NCBI GenBank assembly: GCA_023251835.1
Contig: JAHEXZ010000033.1
Span: 1-48,816, forward strand
Length of the DNA: 48,816 bases
Direction of reading: 5' to 3'
Source: Bacteroidota bacterium
GTDB taxonomy: Bacteria; Bacteroidota; Bacteroidia; 2-12-FULL-35-15
The stretch's first letter is position 1; every line of letters begins with the position of its first letter. A program made the position numbers and the translations under genes. Under the pieces are notes generated by a model. That model was given only the letters and a program-made list of their open reading frames with translations, was not told the DNA's origin and searched no databases. Positions 40,366 through 48,623 of the stretch are shown one piece after another.

Positions 40366-40974
40366 GTGTACTTAGTACGTCCCTCTTATTTATTTAAGAA
40401 ACTATACCCGACAGCTGTATGGAGAATGAAGGTTTCTGAGCAAAAGCTTTATCTTACATTTGATGACGGCCCTGTACCTGAAGTTACTCCCTGGATTTTA
40501 GATGTATTAAAGAAGTATAACAGTAAAGCTACTTTTTTTTGTGTTGGAGAAAATGTACAAAAACATAATGATATCTACTTACGTATTTTAAATGAGAAAC
40601 ATAATGTAGGAAACCATACCTATAATCATTTGAATGGTTGGTATACCGATACAAACAAGTATATAGAAAACATAAAAAAATGTACTAAACTAACAGATAC
40701 CAGATTATTCAGACCGCCCTACGGAAGACTTAAACAAACACAATTAAAACGCCTCGATGCCCATTATACAACAATTATGTGGGATGTATTAAGTGGTGAT
40801 TATGATAAAAAAACAAGTCCGGAAAAATGCCTGCAAAATGTAATTAGCCATACACGAAATGGCTCCATCATTGTTTTTCATGACAGTTTGAAAGCCTTTA
40901 AAAATCTTGAGTATACGCTTCCCCGCTTTATAGAATATACGCAGCGGAATGGGTTTGAGTTTGATTCTTTATAA
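40366..40974 (+). CDS. Polysaccharide deacetylase (NodB-type)
   Basis: 202 residues forming one NodB domain: motif 1 LTFDDGP (near residues 31-37), motif 2 NHTYNH (metal His pair, near 90), motif 3 RPPYGR, motif 4 WDVLSGDYD, and motif 5 IIVFHDS. All key catalytic and metal-binding residues are present. It removes N- or O-acetyl groups from a sugar polymer, perhaps cell-wall or capsular. No clear signal peptide is seen, so its location is uncertain. The start is GTG 40366; the upstream DNA is a repeat element, leaving little room for a separate promoter. Confidence 0.9.
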   Translation: MYLVRPSYLFKKLYPTAVWRMKVSEQKLYLTFDDGPVPEVTPWILDVLKKYNSKATFFCVGENVQKHNDIYLRILNEKHNVGNHTYNHLNGWYTDTNKYIENIKKCTKLTDTRLFRPPYGRLKQTQLKRLDAHYTTIMWDVLSGDYDKKTSPEKCLQNVISHTRNGSIIVFHDSLKAFKNLEYTLPRFIEYTQRNGFEFDSL

Positions 40975-40998
40975 GTCTTTCTAAAAAACAACCTTTAT

Positions 40999-41056
40999 AT
41001 ACTTCGACTGAATGACCCCGATAGCTATCGGGGCTGCAAACTCATTCGCTCAGTAT
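40999..41056. repeat. Palindromic repeat, short form, reverse orientation
   Basis: Begins ATACTTCGACTGAATGA and ends CTCATTCGCTCAGTAT, with a perfect inner CCCCGATAGCTATCGGGG hairpin. It is related to 2043-2110. It lies between convergent genes and supplies the TGA stop of the GNAT gene. Confidence 0.75.
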
Positions 41057-41490
41057 AACACACATCCTTTCACTTTGAATAACAACAGCATGGCTACATA
41101 CGTTTCAGGCACAACCAACTCCTGTGTACAATAGTTAAGTTTATCTTTAACAGAAGCAGGATATTCTTCAACTATTCGAAATCCGAAGGGTCTAAAAAAA
41201 TCGGGAATAATACAAACAAGAAAAACACTGTTTGCCGTACTTTTTATTAATTGATTTACAATTGCTTTACCGATACCTTTTCTACGATGTGGGGTAACCA
41301 CTCCTAATGAGCAAAGCTCCATACAATCGGCATGTTGACGTAAACGGCCAAAACCTAATACATTGGTGTTGTCAACAGCAACAATAAACTGTTCTTTTCT
41401 TAAATCGCGGTTATCTAATTCAAACTCCTTTATAAACTTACAGATTTCAATAAATTGTTTGTCGGTGGGTTTCTGAAGTGAGAATTTCAT
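41050..41490 (-). CDS. GNAT-family acetyltransferase
   Basis: 146 residues with the acetyl-CoA-binding motif VVTPHRRKGIGKAIVNQLI (about residues 68-86, the RxxGxG loop intact). It resembles ArgA/RimI-like small GNATs that act on an amine; the substrate is unknown. The C-terminus ends in LY and a TGA that belongs to the palindromic repeat at 40999-41056. The gene is 11 bp downstream of the SlyD-like gene on the same strand, so the two are probably co-transcribed. Confidence 0.85.
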   Translation of the reverse strand: MKFSLQKPTDKQFIEICKFIKEFELDNRDLRKEQFIVAVDNTNVLGFGRLRQHADCMELCSLGVVTPHRRKGIGKAIVNQLIKSTANSVFLVCIIPDFFRPFGFRIVEEYPASVKDKLNYCTQELVVPETYVAMLLLFKVKGCVLY

Positions 41491-41501
41491 GTAATAGCAA
41501 C

Positions 41502-42008
41502 TTAGTGATGGTGTCCATGCTCACCATGAACATGGCCATGAGCAAGTTCGTCCGGAGTTGCAACACGTACGTCCAGCACTTCTCCGGTAAAATGTAAATC
41601 TTGTCCGGCTAAAGGATGGTTGAAATCCATTTTTACATATTCTGTAGTAATTTCCAACACATTCCCATACAAACGATTCCCTTCATTATCAACCATAGGA
41701 AGTGTGATGCCCACTTTTACATTCTCCGAATCAAATTTACCATCTTCTCTGTAAAATGATTCTACAGGTATCATTACCACATGTTGTTCATCCCTCACTC
41801 CATAACCGCATTTATGGTCAATAAAAAAATCAAATGTATCGCCTGCTTTTTTATTAAGTAAATTACTTTCAAAATCTTCAAGTAATCCGCCTGTACCAAA
41901 TATAAATACAAAAGGATGCTCTTTGCTTGTCTGTTCAATTTTTTCACCAGTATCTTTTCTTGACAAAAGATAATTTACGGCAACCACGGTGTTGTTCTCA
42001 ATTTTCAT
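41502..42008 (-). CDS. SlyD-like FKBP peptidyl-prolyl isomerase
   Basis: 168 residues. The FKBP domain is split by an insert-in-flap region in the SlyD manner: GTGGLLEDFESNLLNKKAGD, then the insert with GYGVRDEQHVVMIPVESF, then MDFNHPLAGQDLHFTGEVLD. The C-terminus is His-rich (HGHVHGEHGHHH), typical of metal-binding SlyD proteins that supply nickel or act as metal stores. It works as a cytosolic chaperone and isomerase. It lies upstream of the GNAT gene on the same strand; I see no metalloenzyme genes next to it. Confidence 0.93.
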   Translation of the reverse strand: MKIENNTVVAVNYLLSRKDTGEKIEQTSKEHPFVFIFGTGGLLEDFESNLLNKKAGDTFDFFIDHKCGYGVRDEQHVVMIPVESFYREDGKFDSENVKVGITLPMVDNEGNRLYGNVLEITTEYVKMDFNHPLAGQDLHFTGEVLDVRVATPDELAHGHVHGEHGHHH

Positions 42009-42368
42009 GTATAAAAGTTTAAAAATTAATAATTATGCAAAAATACGGCTATTGGGGCAATTTTAAGGTATAAAAGAGCTTTTATTTTTATCCCGGATTT
42101 TTCAATTGAAGCAAAGCTAACAACTGAAAAGTGCGATGAGTAGCGGGAGGAATCCGGGTAACCCCGCATTAGAAAATTTTACAAATTGCAACAAGCGATT
42201 TGTATAGATTTTCAATAGCGTTTTTCAGTTCAGGTTTTTTGAACTGAAGAATTTGGGTTTATACAAAAAGAACAGGGAGAAGCAACTGAAATGAAAATAA
42301 AAATCGTTTCCGGATTACATTAAAAAATGAGCCAGAAACGATTTTTAAAACTATTTTATTTTTACTTT
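42009..42368. other. 360-bp structured gap, no gene seen
   Basis: No convincing protein frame. Several inverted repeats are present: CCCGGATT at 42092-42099 with AATCCGGG at 42151-42158; GCGGG at 42133-42137 with CCCGC at 42162-42166; TTCAGTTC at 42224-42231 with GAACTGAA at 42241-42248; and the 12-bp stem listed separately at 42299-42346. This is more folding potential than in neighbouring gaps, so a non-coding RNA or repeat remnant is possible. Confidence 0.4.
42299..42346. terminator. Perfect 12-bp stem after the cytolysin-like gene (possible bidirectional terminator)
   Basis: AAAAATCGTTTC (42299-42310) and GAAACGATTTTT (42335-42346) pair perfectly around a 24-nt loop. The T-rich arms on both strands suit termination of the leftward cytolysin-like transcript, whose stop codon is 23 bp away. 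The long loop makes the call moderate. Confidence 0.5.
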
Positions 42369-43487
42369 TTATGGTACCAACTGGCAGTCAGCAATAGAAT
42401 ATTCTAAGTTAATTTTGTTCTTAACTAATTTATTATTATATACTGTTCTAACTACATATGAAATAGGTACTCCGGTTTGTATGTTAGCTGATTCTGACAA
42501 CCAATAAGTTAAGGTCGGAAGATCGGTACTATTAATTGTTGAGAATGTACTTGACACATCACCACCAAGCGATAATACTTTAACATTTAAATTCTCAAGA
42601 GAAGATAAATAGCTGGCGTTAAAACTACCACTCTGGCTGGAATAGGATGCAGATATTGCTGCAGACATCTCAGAAGATGAAGAAGTAGACTCTACGAGCA
42701 GATAAAATACTCTTCCATAAGTAACATCAGAAACGTAACAAGCAGGGTTACCCGGGCCAACATATTTGGCAAGGTCCATTGGCTTTACAGTTGGGTGAAA
42801 CAAATCATTGTAATTATAAGGAATATCATAACTCATTGTATAAAATGTTTGTTTCAAAGCCACCAGGTAATGATTTGCATTATCTTTATTAGAAAAAGAA
42901 AGGTTAGAAGTAACTGATACCAGCCAAAGATCCAAATTTAAACCCAACCCTAATGCCAGTTCATCTTCTGTTTTAAGCATTTCATTAGTAAGGGTAAAAC
43001 GTGCAGGCATTACCTGATTATTACTTGACATAATATCATTTAGTGCCTGGGCTACGGTGCTTTTCTTTACTTCTGCAATAGGCATTGCAACAGAATAGGA
43101 CCCATTAACAATATCAATAGATACAGTACCTGCACCCCTTCTCACTGCAACAACGTCCGGTGTTCCACTATTTAATGTTGAACCTTGCAAAAGGCTTCCG
43201 GGATAAACAACAGAAACATTAGGATCATATAATGGAAAATCTAAATTGCCTTGTTGGACATTCCAGGTAGAGTAAGTACAATTCCAGTTACCACTATCTA
43301 CAGGAACAGAGGAAGTTGATGTATTAGTAAGTATTTTATAATTATTAAATGGATCCAATTCACCGCCAGAGGCAATAACCTCATCATAAGATACTTCTTT
43401 ACCCGGTGAAATGTCTTTTTTGCAAGAGTTCATTGCAAACACTCCAGCGATAGCTAAAACACCGAAAACTTTGTAGTTTTTTCTCAT
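42369..43487 (-). CDS. Cholesterol-dependent-cytolysin-like lipoprotein lacking domain 4
   Basis: 372 residues. A lipoprotein signal ends in FAMNSC, with Cys22 as the likely acylated residue and KKD following. The rest matches the pore-forming core (domains 1-3) of thiol-activated cytolysins: VVYPGSLLQ (about 93-101), a first membrane-insertion region near 150-200, YLVALKQTFYTMSYDIP (207-223), DLAKYV, YVSDVTYGRVFYLLVESTSS (251-270), LSLGGD (306-311) and PISYVVRTVY (341-350). It ends where domain 3 gives way to domain 4 in the classic toxins, so the cholesterol-binding domain and its Trp-rich undecapeptide are absent. This fits the short CDC-like proteins known in Bacteroidota. Function (toxin, partner or immunity) is inferred only. 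A promoter lies about 200 bp upstream. Confidence 0.85.
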   Translation of the reverse strand: MRKNYKVFGVLAIAGVFAMNSCKKDISPGKEVSYDEVIASGGELDPFNNYKILTNTSTSSVPVDSGNWNCTYSTWNVQQGNLDFPLYDPNVSVVYPGSLLQGSTLNSGTPDVVAVRRGAGTVSIDIVNGSYSVAMPIAEVKKSTVAQALNDIMSSNNQVMPARFTLTNEMLKTEDELALGLGLNLDLWLVSVTSNLSFSNKDNANHYLVALKQTFYTMSYDIPYNYNDLFHPTVKPMDLAKYVGPGNPACYVSDVTYGRVFYLLVESTSSSSEMSAAISASYSSQSGSFNASYLSSLENLNVKVLSLGGDVSSTFSTINSTDLPTLTYWLSESANIQTGVPISYVVRTVYNNKLVKNKINLEYSIADCQLVP

Positions 43488-43690
43488 GTAGTTTTTTTTA
43501 GAGGTTAATAACAGATAAAGACATAAATATAGTGTCGGCCTTAAAACTATTATCCACTAAATTAAAAAGAAAAGCGTAGTGACAATTACTACTTACAGGA
43601 CGGGCTGCTTTATTCATTTTAGCGGTTTTAGGAACAAATGAAAAATTCATCTATTCTTTCCAGGGTAATCACTAAATTACTTTAACGCAA

Positions 43691-43720
43691 CAAAGGTAAT
43701 CCTTTTTTAACGAAAAGCAA
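43691..43720 (-). promoter_or_regulatory. Bacteroidota-type promoter for the cytolysin-like gene
   Basis: On the minus strand TTG at 43720-43718, 19 bp, then TACCTTTG at 43698-43691, an exact match to the phylum consensus. The distance to the ATG at 43487 implies a 5' leader of nearly 200 nt, unusually long for this window. Confidence 0.65.
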
Positions 43721-43747
43721 GCGTTTTAGCTAATTTTTTTCTTTATT

Positions 43748-44212
43748 TTATTTTAGTCCCAAAGGGACATTTTGTGTTATATCAACCGGATAGCTATGTT
43801 TTGCAAGCAATATTCCACCTTTCAGATTGCCTTTAATATTGACTTGCAGCATTTTACCGGAAGCAATTGAAAGCAATTTGGGTATGTTTAGGAAATTGAG
43901 TTGAGAAAAATCGGAATTAATTTTAAATGAATACAACGCTTCTGAATTGCGTTTAATTTTTACATTTTCTGATATATACGCTTTGCCCAGATTTATTCCG
44001 CTAATAGCAACATCCATTTCTGATTTATATACAGTAAAAGACATTTTATTCGGATTTTTAATACGCACTGTAATCAGCGCTTCTATTCCTTTCTGTGTAA
44101 GACTTGTCAGTTTTACATTTTCAACTCCGCTAAATGTGACTTCTTTAAATTCGACACAGGAAACAAGCGTAGCACAATAAAATACAAACAGATAAAAAAT
44201 ATATTTTTTCAT
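43748..44212 (-). CDS. LEA type 2-like (LEA14) lipoprotein
   Basis: About 154 residues from ATG 44212 (MKKYIFYLFVFYCATLVSC); the upstream TTG adds a non-signal tail. It is a lipoprotein (acylation at Cys19) with a single water-stress/LEA14-type beta-sandwich: LTSLTQKGIEALITVRIKNP, a conserved Asn-Pro turn, and a later LLAKHSYPVDI strand. Such proteins are found singly at the Bacteroidota periplasmic or surface membrane; function unknown. It lies 9 bp after the M20 dipeptidase gene on the same strand, so the two probably share a message. Confidence 0.8.
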   Translation of the reverse strand: MKKYIFYLFVFYCATLVSCVEFKEVTFSGVENVKLTSLTQKGIEALITVRIKNPNKMSFTVYKSEMDVAISGINLGKAYISENVKIKRNSEALYSFKINSDFSQLNFLNIPKLLSIASGKMLQVNIKGNLKGGILLAKHSYPVDITQNVPLGLK

Positions 44213-44253
44213 ATCACTTGTATTGAGGCTCTGTGGTTGAAGCAAAGGAATTC

Positions 44254-45639
44254 TTACTTACTCAATTCGGTAAAATACTTATAGAAATAAGGAATTGTTT
44301 CAATTCCTTTTAAATAATTGAATACTCCATAATGTTCATTCGGAGAATGTATCGCATCCGAATCCAGACCAAAACCCATTAAAACAGAATCTAAACCTAA
44401 TTCGGTTTTAAACATAGCGACAATTGGAATGCTTCCACCGCTGCGAACAGGAATAGGTTTAACTCCAAATGTATTTTCCATGGCTTTGCTTGCAGCTTTG
44501 TAGGCAATAGAATTATGAGGTGTTACAACGGGTTCACCACCATGATGTGGCATTACTTTTACTTTAACTGATTTTGGTGCCATGCGTTCAAAATATTCTT
44601 TGAATATCTGCGTAATTTTAGCACTGTTTTGATGCGGTACTAAACGCATGGATATTTTTGCGTATGCTTTTGATGGTATAACTGTTTTTGCACCTTCTCC
44701 TGTATATCCGCCCCAAATACCATTTACATCCAAAGTAGGTCTGATAGAAGTTCTTTCATTGGTGGTATATCCGGTTTCACCATGTATATCGGATAAATCC
44801 AGGGCTTTTTTATATTCCTCTATATCAAATGGTGCTTTTGCCATTTCTGTGCGATCTTCATCACTTAATATTTCCACATCATCATAAAAGCCGGGAATGG
44901 TAATATGATTATTGCTATCTTTCATTTTAGCAATCATCTCACATAAAATATTAATAGGATTTGCAACGGCACCACCATACAAACCAGAATGCAAATCACG
45001 ATTAGGGCTTGTTACTTCCACTTCAATATAACTTAATCCCCTTAAACCAACAGTAATGGATGGTATATGATTAGCTATAATACCGGTATCGGAGATTAAA
45101 ATAACATCTGCTTTTAATTTTTCTTTATTCTGTTTAACAAAAGTTCCAAGATTATCAGACCCTACCTCTTCCTCTCCTTCTACCATAAATTTAATATTAC
45201 AGGCAAGAGAGTTTGTCCGCATCATTAATTCAAAGGCTTTGATGTGCATATACATCTGTCCTTTATCATCACAAGCACCACGTGCATAAATTTTACCATC
45301 TTTAATTACCGGCTCAAAAGGGCCGGAATGCCATAATTCTATAGGATCAGCGGGTTGAACATCATAATGCCCGTATACAAGGACTGTTGGTAATTTCGGA
45401 TCAACAATTTTTTCGCCATATACAATAGGATAACCAGCAGTAGGGCATATTTCCACATTTTCGGCACCAGCATTTATTAACTTTTCTTTGATAATATCGG
45501 CTGTTCTTAATACATCCTTTTTGTATTTCGGATCTGCACTAACAGATGGAATCCTTAAAAGCTCAAAAAGTTCATTTATAAAACGTTCTTTGTGTTCATC
45601 AATGTATGCATTAATGGTATTGTTCGTGATTGTTATCAT
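44254..45639 (-). CDS. M20-family dipeptidase
   Basis: 461 residues of the M20/M28 zinc peptidase fold, closest to carnosinase-like and PepV-type dipeptidases. The first metal ligands are in VYGHYDVQPAD (His and Asp), the catalytic and bridging acids in EGEEEVGS, and the last His in DAIHSPNEHYG. The middle dimerisation domain (residues about 200-360) has RDLHSGLYGG and VPHQNSAKI. There is no signal peptide, so it is cytosolic and cleaves small peptides. ATG 45639 is clear. It is probably transcribed with the LEA14-like gene downstream. Confidence 0.94.
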   Translation of the reverse strand: MITITNNTINAYIDEHKERFINELFELLRIPSVSADPKYKKDVLRTADIIKEKLINAGAENVEICPTAGYPIVYGEKIVDPKLPTVLVYGHYDVQPADPIELWHSGPFEPVIKDGKIYARGACDDKGQMYMHIKAFELMMRTNSLACNIKFMVEGEEEVGSDNLGTFVKQNKEKLKADVILISDTGIIANHIPSITVGLRGLSYIEVEVTSPNRDLHSGLYGGAVANPINILCEMIAKMKDSNNHITIPGFYDDVEILSDEDRTEMAKAPFDIEEYKKALDLSDIHGETGYTTNERTSIRPTLDVNGIWGGYTGEGAKTVIPSKAYAKISMRLVPHQNSAKITQIFKEYFERMAPKSVKVKVMPHHGGEPVVTPHNSIAYKAASKAMENTFGVKPIPVRSGGSIPIVAMFKTELGLDSVLMGFGLDSDAIHSPNEHYGVFNYLKGIETIPYFYKYFTELSK

Positions 45640-45968
45640 ATCTTTAAAATTTTAATTTTTTCTTTTGTCTGCTTTTGCTCAGCATAAATATATAAACGCT
45701 AAAAGATACACAAATTTGCAATTATTATTATAATAAACGAATCAAATTAAGAAGAATTCAAGAAAATATACTTCGGCTGAATGAGTTTGCAATAGTTCGA
45801 CAAGCTCACTAACCATTGCAAACTCATTCGTTCAGCATTACTGAATCTAACCGCCATTGCTGTTGCAAATTCAGTAAGATTCAGTATAAATGCTATCAAT
45901 ACAGCTTTATATTCACACACATTTACTATATATCCCAACCGCCATCGCACATATATAAATATATGAAA
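45640..45968. other. 329-bp gap with a composite repeat
   Basis: Apart from the two-hairpin repeat at 45768-45887, I see no gene. A short minus-strand frame through it (45747-45950) is made by the repeat. Confidence 0.6.
45768..45887. repeat. Composite two-hairpin repeat, copy 2 (reverse)
   Basis: Read on the minus strand it begins ATACTGAATCTTACTG and ends CATTCAGCCGAAGTAT, the same two hairpins in the same order as 22009-22161. The hairpin GCAATGGTTAGTGAGCTTGT with CGAACTATTGCAAAC is nearly identical in both. It lies between the M20 gene and the membrane gene upstream of it. Confidence 0.75.
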
Positions 45969-46640
45969 TCAGGCAGATTGCAATGCTTTTAGCTTTACTC
46001 CAACAAACATCACTGACAAGTTTATCATAATTAAAACATGCGCAAGGTCTAAATGATTAAAATACTTGTGAAGTGTTAATTTGCTCACATTTACGGCAGC
46101 AGTTATAAACAAAACTACAATACCATAGGCGATCCATAAATTTTCCTTTTTTCTTTCGGAATTTTTAAAATGAATTATCATGATTGGAATTAAAGCAATA
46201 GCAGTATTAATAATGACAACTAAAAAATTATGAAACATAAAAACTGCTATAACAGACAATATAAGTTGTATGTGATAACTAATATTCCAGTAGCGTCTTT
46301 TCGCGGATTTTTGCAAAACAGAGTAAAATGTAGCCTGTTGCATACAATAAACAGAGAATATATTTAACGCCTGCATACCCAGCCAGAATGTTTTATAGCC
46401 CGCACCCTGATGAATTGCAAAGAAAGCGTGCGAACATCCTCCCATAAAAGAGCTCAAAGCCATATATGCATAAAAATATTTCCAATATTTAGTGGCGTTA
46501 TCAGTTTTAAATATCCGGCTCAACTGTAGATAAAAATAAATACACAAACTAGTCATTATATAATCCGTAAGTACGGTAACCGGTTCATGAATGGCAAAAT
46601 CACTTATATATATAGTAGTATCTGCTATTGAATTTATCAT
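45969..46640 (-). CDS. Multi-span membrane protein of unknown function
   Basis: About 223 residues from ATG 46640 (MINSIADTTIYISDFAIHEP); the upstream alternative start adds five residues. It has about seven hydrophobic segments and a short His/Gly-rich turn (FMGGCSHAFFAIHQGAG) near residue 70. The pattern resembles the small family DUF6962, but I am not certain. No partner gene is adjacent. It is divergent from the RsmB-type gene, with a 123-bp gap. Confidence 0.7.
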   Translation of the reverse strand: MINSIADTTIYISDFAIHEPVTVLTDYIMTSLCIYFYLQLSRIFKTDNATKYWKYFYAYMALSSFMGGCSHAFFAIHQGAGYKTFWLGMQALNIFSVYCMQQATFYSVLQKSAKRRYWNISYHIQLILSVIAVFMFHNFLVVIINTAIALIPIMIIHFKNSERKKENLWIAYGIVVLFITAAVNVSKLTLHKYFNHLDLAHVLIMINLSVMFVGVKLKALQSA

Positions 46641-46763
46641 GCGCAAAATTAACAATTAAAAATCAGAACAAATCCATAATTTCGATTACAAAATACTATA
46701 AATTCAAAGAACCCGAATTTGCTTTAAAATCTTCCATTCCAACAATAATAGTATTTTTGCATT

Positions 46764-47993
46764 ATGACAAAGAGATTTTATTTAAAACACCATTCGCTTC
46801 ATATCAGAGCTGTTTTTTCTGCTTTGATAGATGTATTTGAAGAAAACGAATATGCTGATAAAGCTATTGAAAAAGTGATGCGGGCGAATAAAAGGTGGGA
46901 TGTGCGTGAACGCGGCTTTGTATCAGATGTTACATACGATATTATCCGTAACTGGCGATTATTGGTTACCGCTTCCGGTACAGAAGGCAAATTAACCGAT
47001 AAAAATTTGTGGAGCATTTTCGGAACATATCTGATTTTTGATGGTTATGAATTGCCTGAGAGCAGCTACTTTAAAGGTTTAACCGAAAAAAAAACAATTG
47101 CACAGCTGGAAAAATTCCAGAAGGTTCGAAAGATACGTGAATCTGTTCCCGATTGGTTAGATATAATAGGTGAAAAGGAATTAGGAAAAACGTGGGACAA
47201 AACTATCCGTGCTTTAAATCAACGTCCGACAATTATCCTCCGGGCAAACTCACTAAAAATAACTCCCAAAGAGTTACAGAATATTCTGGCGGAAGAAAAA
47301 ATTCCTGACTCTTCACTCATTAGCTGGTCGCCAGATGCTGTGGAATTAAAGTATCCGCGTAATGTATTTCGTACAGAAGCATTTCACAAAGGATTGTTTG
47401 AAGTACAGGATGCAGCATCACAAATGGTTTCTGAATTTTTAAATGTACAACCGGGTATGCGTGTGGTAGATGCCTGTGCAGGCGCTGGAGGAAAAACGCT
47501 TCATCTTGCAGCATTAATGAAAAACAAAGGCCGTATTATTGCGCTTGACGTAAAAGAAAAAAAGTTACAAGAGCTAAAAAAACGTGCAGCACGTGCCGAA
47601 ATAAAAATTATTGAAACAAGAACTATTGATTCATCCAAAATAATAAAGCGCTTAAAAAATACCGCTGACAGACTACTATTGGATGTCCCCTGCTCCGGGT
47701 TAGGAGTACTCCGCAGAAACCCGGATAGCAAATGGAAACTCACTCCGGAAGAAATTGAACGAGTTAAAATTATCCAGAGGGAGCTTCTCATCAATTTCTC
47801 CGATATCACCAAAACAGGCGGAAAAATGGTATATGCCACATGCAGCATATTACCATCAGAAGGTGAAGAACAAATAAGATGGTTCCTGAAGCAATCTGAA
47901 GACAAATGGAAGTTCATTGGTGAAAAGCGCTATCTGCCCGAGTTATATCATGCCGATGGTTTTTATATGGCCCTGCTTGAACGGATAAACTAA
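46764..47993 (+). CDS. RsmB/NOP-family rRNA (cytosine-C5) methyltransferase
   Basis: 409 residues. The N-terminal NusB-like domain (about 1-120) is followed by a class I SAM-dependent methyltransferase: SAM-binding VVDACAGAGGKTLHLAAL, Asp of IIALDVKEKK, then the motif IV cysteine in LLDVPCSGLGVLRRNPDSKW and the motif VI catalytic Cys in VYATCSILPSEGEEQ. The two cysteines define the m5C family. It probably modifies 16S rRNA. A TATTTTTG box at 46752-46759 almost touches the ATG, so either the message is nearly leaderless or the true start is slightly downstream. Confidence 0.93.
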   Translation: MTKRFYLKHHSLHIRAVFSALIDVFEENEYADKAIEKVMRANKRWDVRERGFVSDVTYDIIRNWRLLVTASGTEGKLTDKNLWSIFGTYLIFDGYELPESSYFKGLTEKKTIAQLEKFQKVRKIRESVPDWLDIIGEKELGKTWDKTIRALNQRPTIILRANSLKITPKELQNILAEEKIPDSSLISWSPDAVELKYPRNVFRTEAFHKGLFEVQDAASQMVSEFLNVQPGMRVVDACAGAGGKTLHLAALMKNKGRIIALDVKEKKLQELKKRAARAEIKIIETRTIDSSKIIKRLKNTADRLLLDVPCSGLGVLRRNPDSKWKLTPEEIERVKIIQRELLINFSDITKTGGKMVYATCSILPSEGEEQIRWFLKQSEDKWKFIGEKRYLPELYHADGFYMALLERIN

Positions 47994-48422
47994 TTTACAT
48001 AGTTTGTGAAAATCATTTATAATACTTGTTGTTTGAAGTGATATCAATTAATAAACTGTTTATTTTTTCCGATTTATTTTTCTATAAAAAAGAAAAATGA
48101 AAATTATTTTTTTCAAAGAATTAAACGAAAAAAAAATAATTCATTCCATTCCAATTTTTCAGGATTACAGAAACAAGAAAAATACAGAATCTCTGAAATG
48201 CCTATAAAAACAGCAATTTCGGAAGGTGATATTAAAAACTAAAAAACAAAATATTTCCTTCACTTAGTTCATTCGGCATATTTTTTTCTTCATTCAAAAA
48301 AATGGAAAACAACACCGACACTGTTATCAACAAAATTGTGTTGATAAAATAAAGTGTAATTTTTATTTTTGTGTTGATAATTTTTTTTACTTCGTGTCAT
48401 AAATAATTTAATAACAAAAACC
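47994..48422. other. 429-bp AT-rich gap before the histone-like gene
   Basis: Very AT-rich. Short frames at 48097-48207 (36 codons) and an overlapping one ending in SEMPIKTAISEGDIKN look vaguely protein-like but have no support. The right end holds the promoter at 48341-48371. Confidence 0.5.
48341..48371 (+). promoter_or_regulatory. Bacteroidota-type promoter for the histone H1-like gene
   Basis: TTG at 48341-48343, 20 bp, then TATTTTTG at 48364-48371; the ATG is 51 bp beyond. An inverted repeat TTATCAACA/TGTTGATAA surrounds the -33 region (48325-48349). Confidence 0.65.
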
Positions 48423-48557
48423 ATGGCAAAAAAAGTAGCAAAAAAAGCAGCTCCTAAAAAAGCAGCTAAAAAAGCAGCAAAAAAAGCAGCTCCTAAAAAA
48501 GCAGCTCCTAAAAAAGCAGCTAAAAAAGCAGCTCCTAAGAAAGCAGCTAAAAAGTAA
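48423..48557 (+). CDS. Histone H1-like Lys/Ala-rich protein, 44 residues
   Basis: The product is almost entirely AKK, AAPKK and AAKK blocks (MAKKVAKKAAPKKAAKK...), about half Lys and otherwise Ala with five Pro and one Val. Such peptides bind DNA through charge, like the tails of eukaryotic H1 and the Hc1/Hc2 proteins of chlamydiae; some Bacteroidota have similar short genes. A good promoter upstream and a strong terminator directly downstream argue that it is a real gene and not just a repeat. The DNA is a run of GCAGCT/AAAAAA units and may vary in length between strains. Confidence 0.8.
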   Translation: MAKKVAKKAAPKKAAKKAAKKAAPKKAAPKKAAKKAAPKKAAKK

Positions 48558-48560
48558 AAA

Positions 48561-48585
48561 AAGGCTCGTAAGAGCCTTTTTTTTT
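48561..48585 (+). terminator. Rho-independent terminator of the histone H1-like gene
   Basis: AAGGCTC-GTAA-GAGCCTT, a 7-bp stem with a 4-nt loop, followed by a T run (48577-48585). It starts 4 bp after the stop codon. Confidence 0.9.
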
Positions 48586-48623
48586 GTCCCTATTTTTCTC
48601 TCCTCCATACTTCCATAAAAAAT

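Noticed and set aside
45747..45950. 67-codon minus-strand frame in the gap after the membrane gene
   Set aside because: It runs through the composite palindromic repeat and shows no protein features.
46752..46759. TATTTTTG box almost touching the RsmB-type ATG
   Set aside because: Matches the -7 consensus, but there is no TTG at 17-23 bp upstream (nearest 30 bp), so I did not list it as a promoter.
48097..48207. 36-codon frame in the gap before the histone-like gene, with an overlapping protein-like stretch in another frame
   Set aside because: No recognisable motif, very AT-rich DNA, and two competing frames; not enough to call a gene.
48408..48608. 66-codon minus-strand frame of Cys/Phe/Ser repeats
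   Set aside because: It is the antisense of the Lys/Ala repeat gene.
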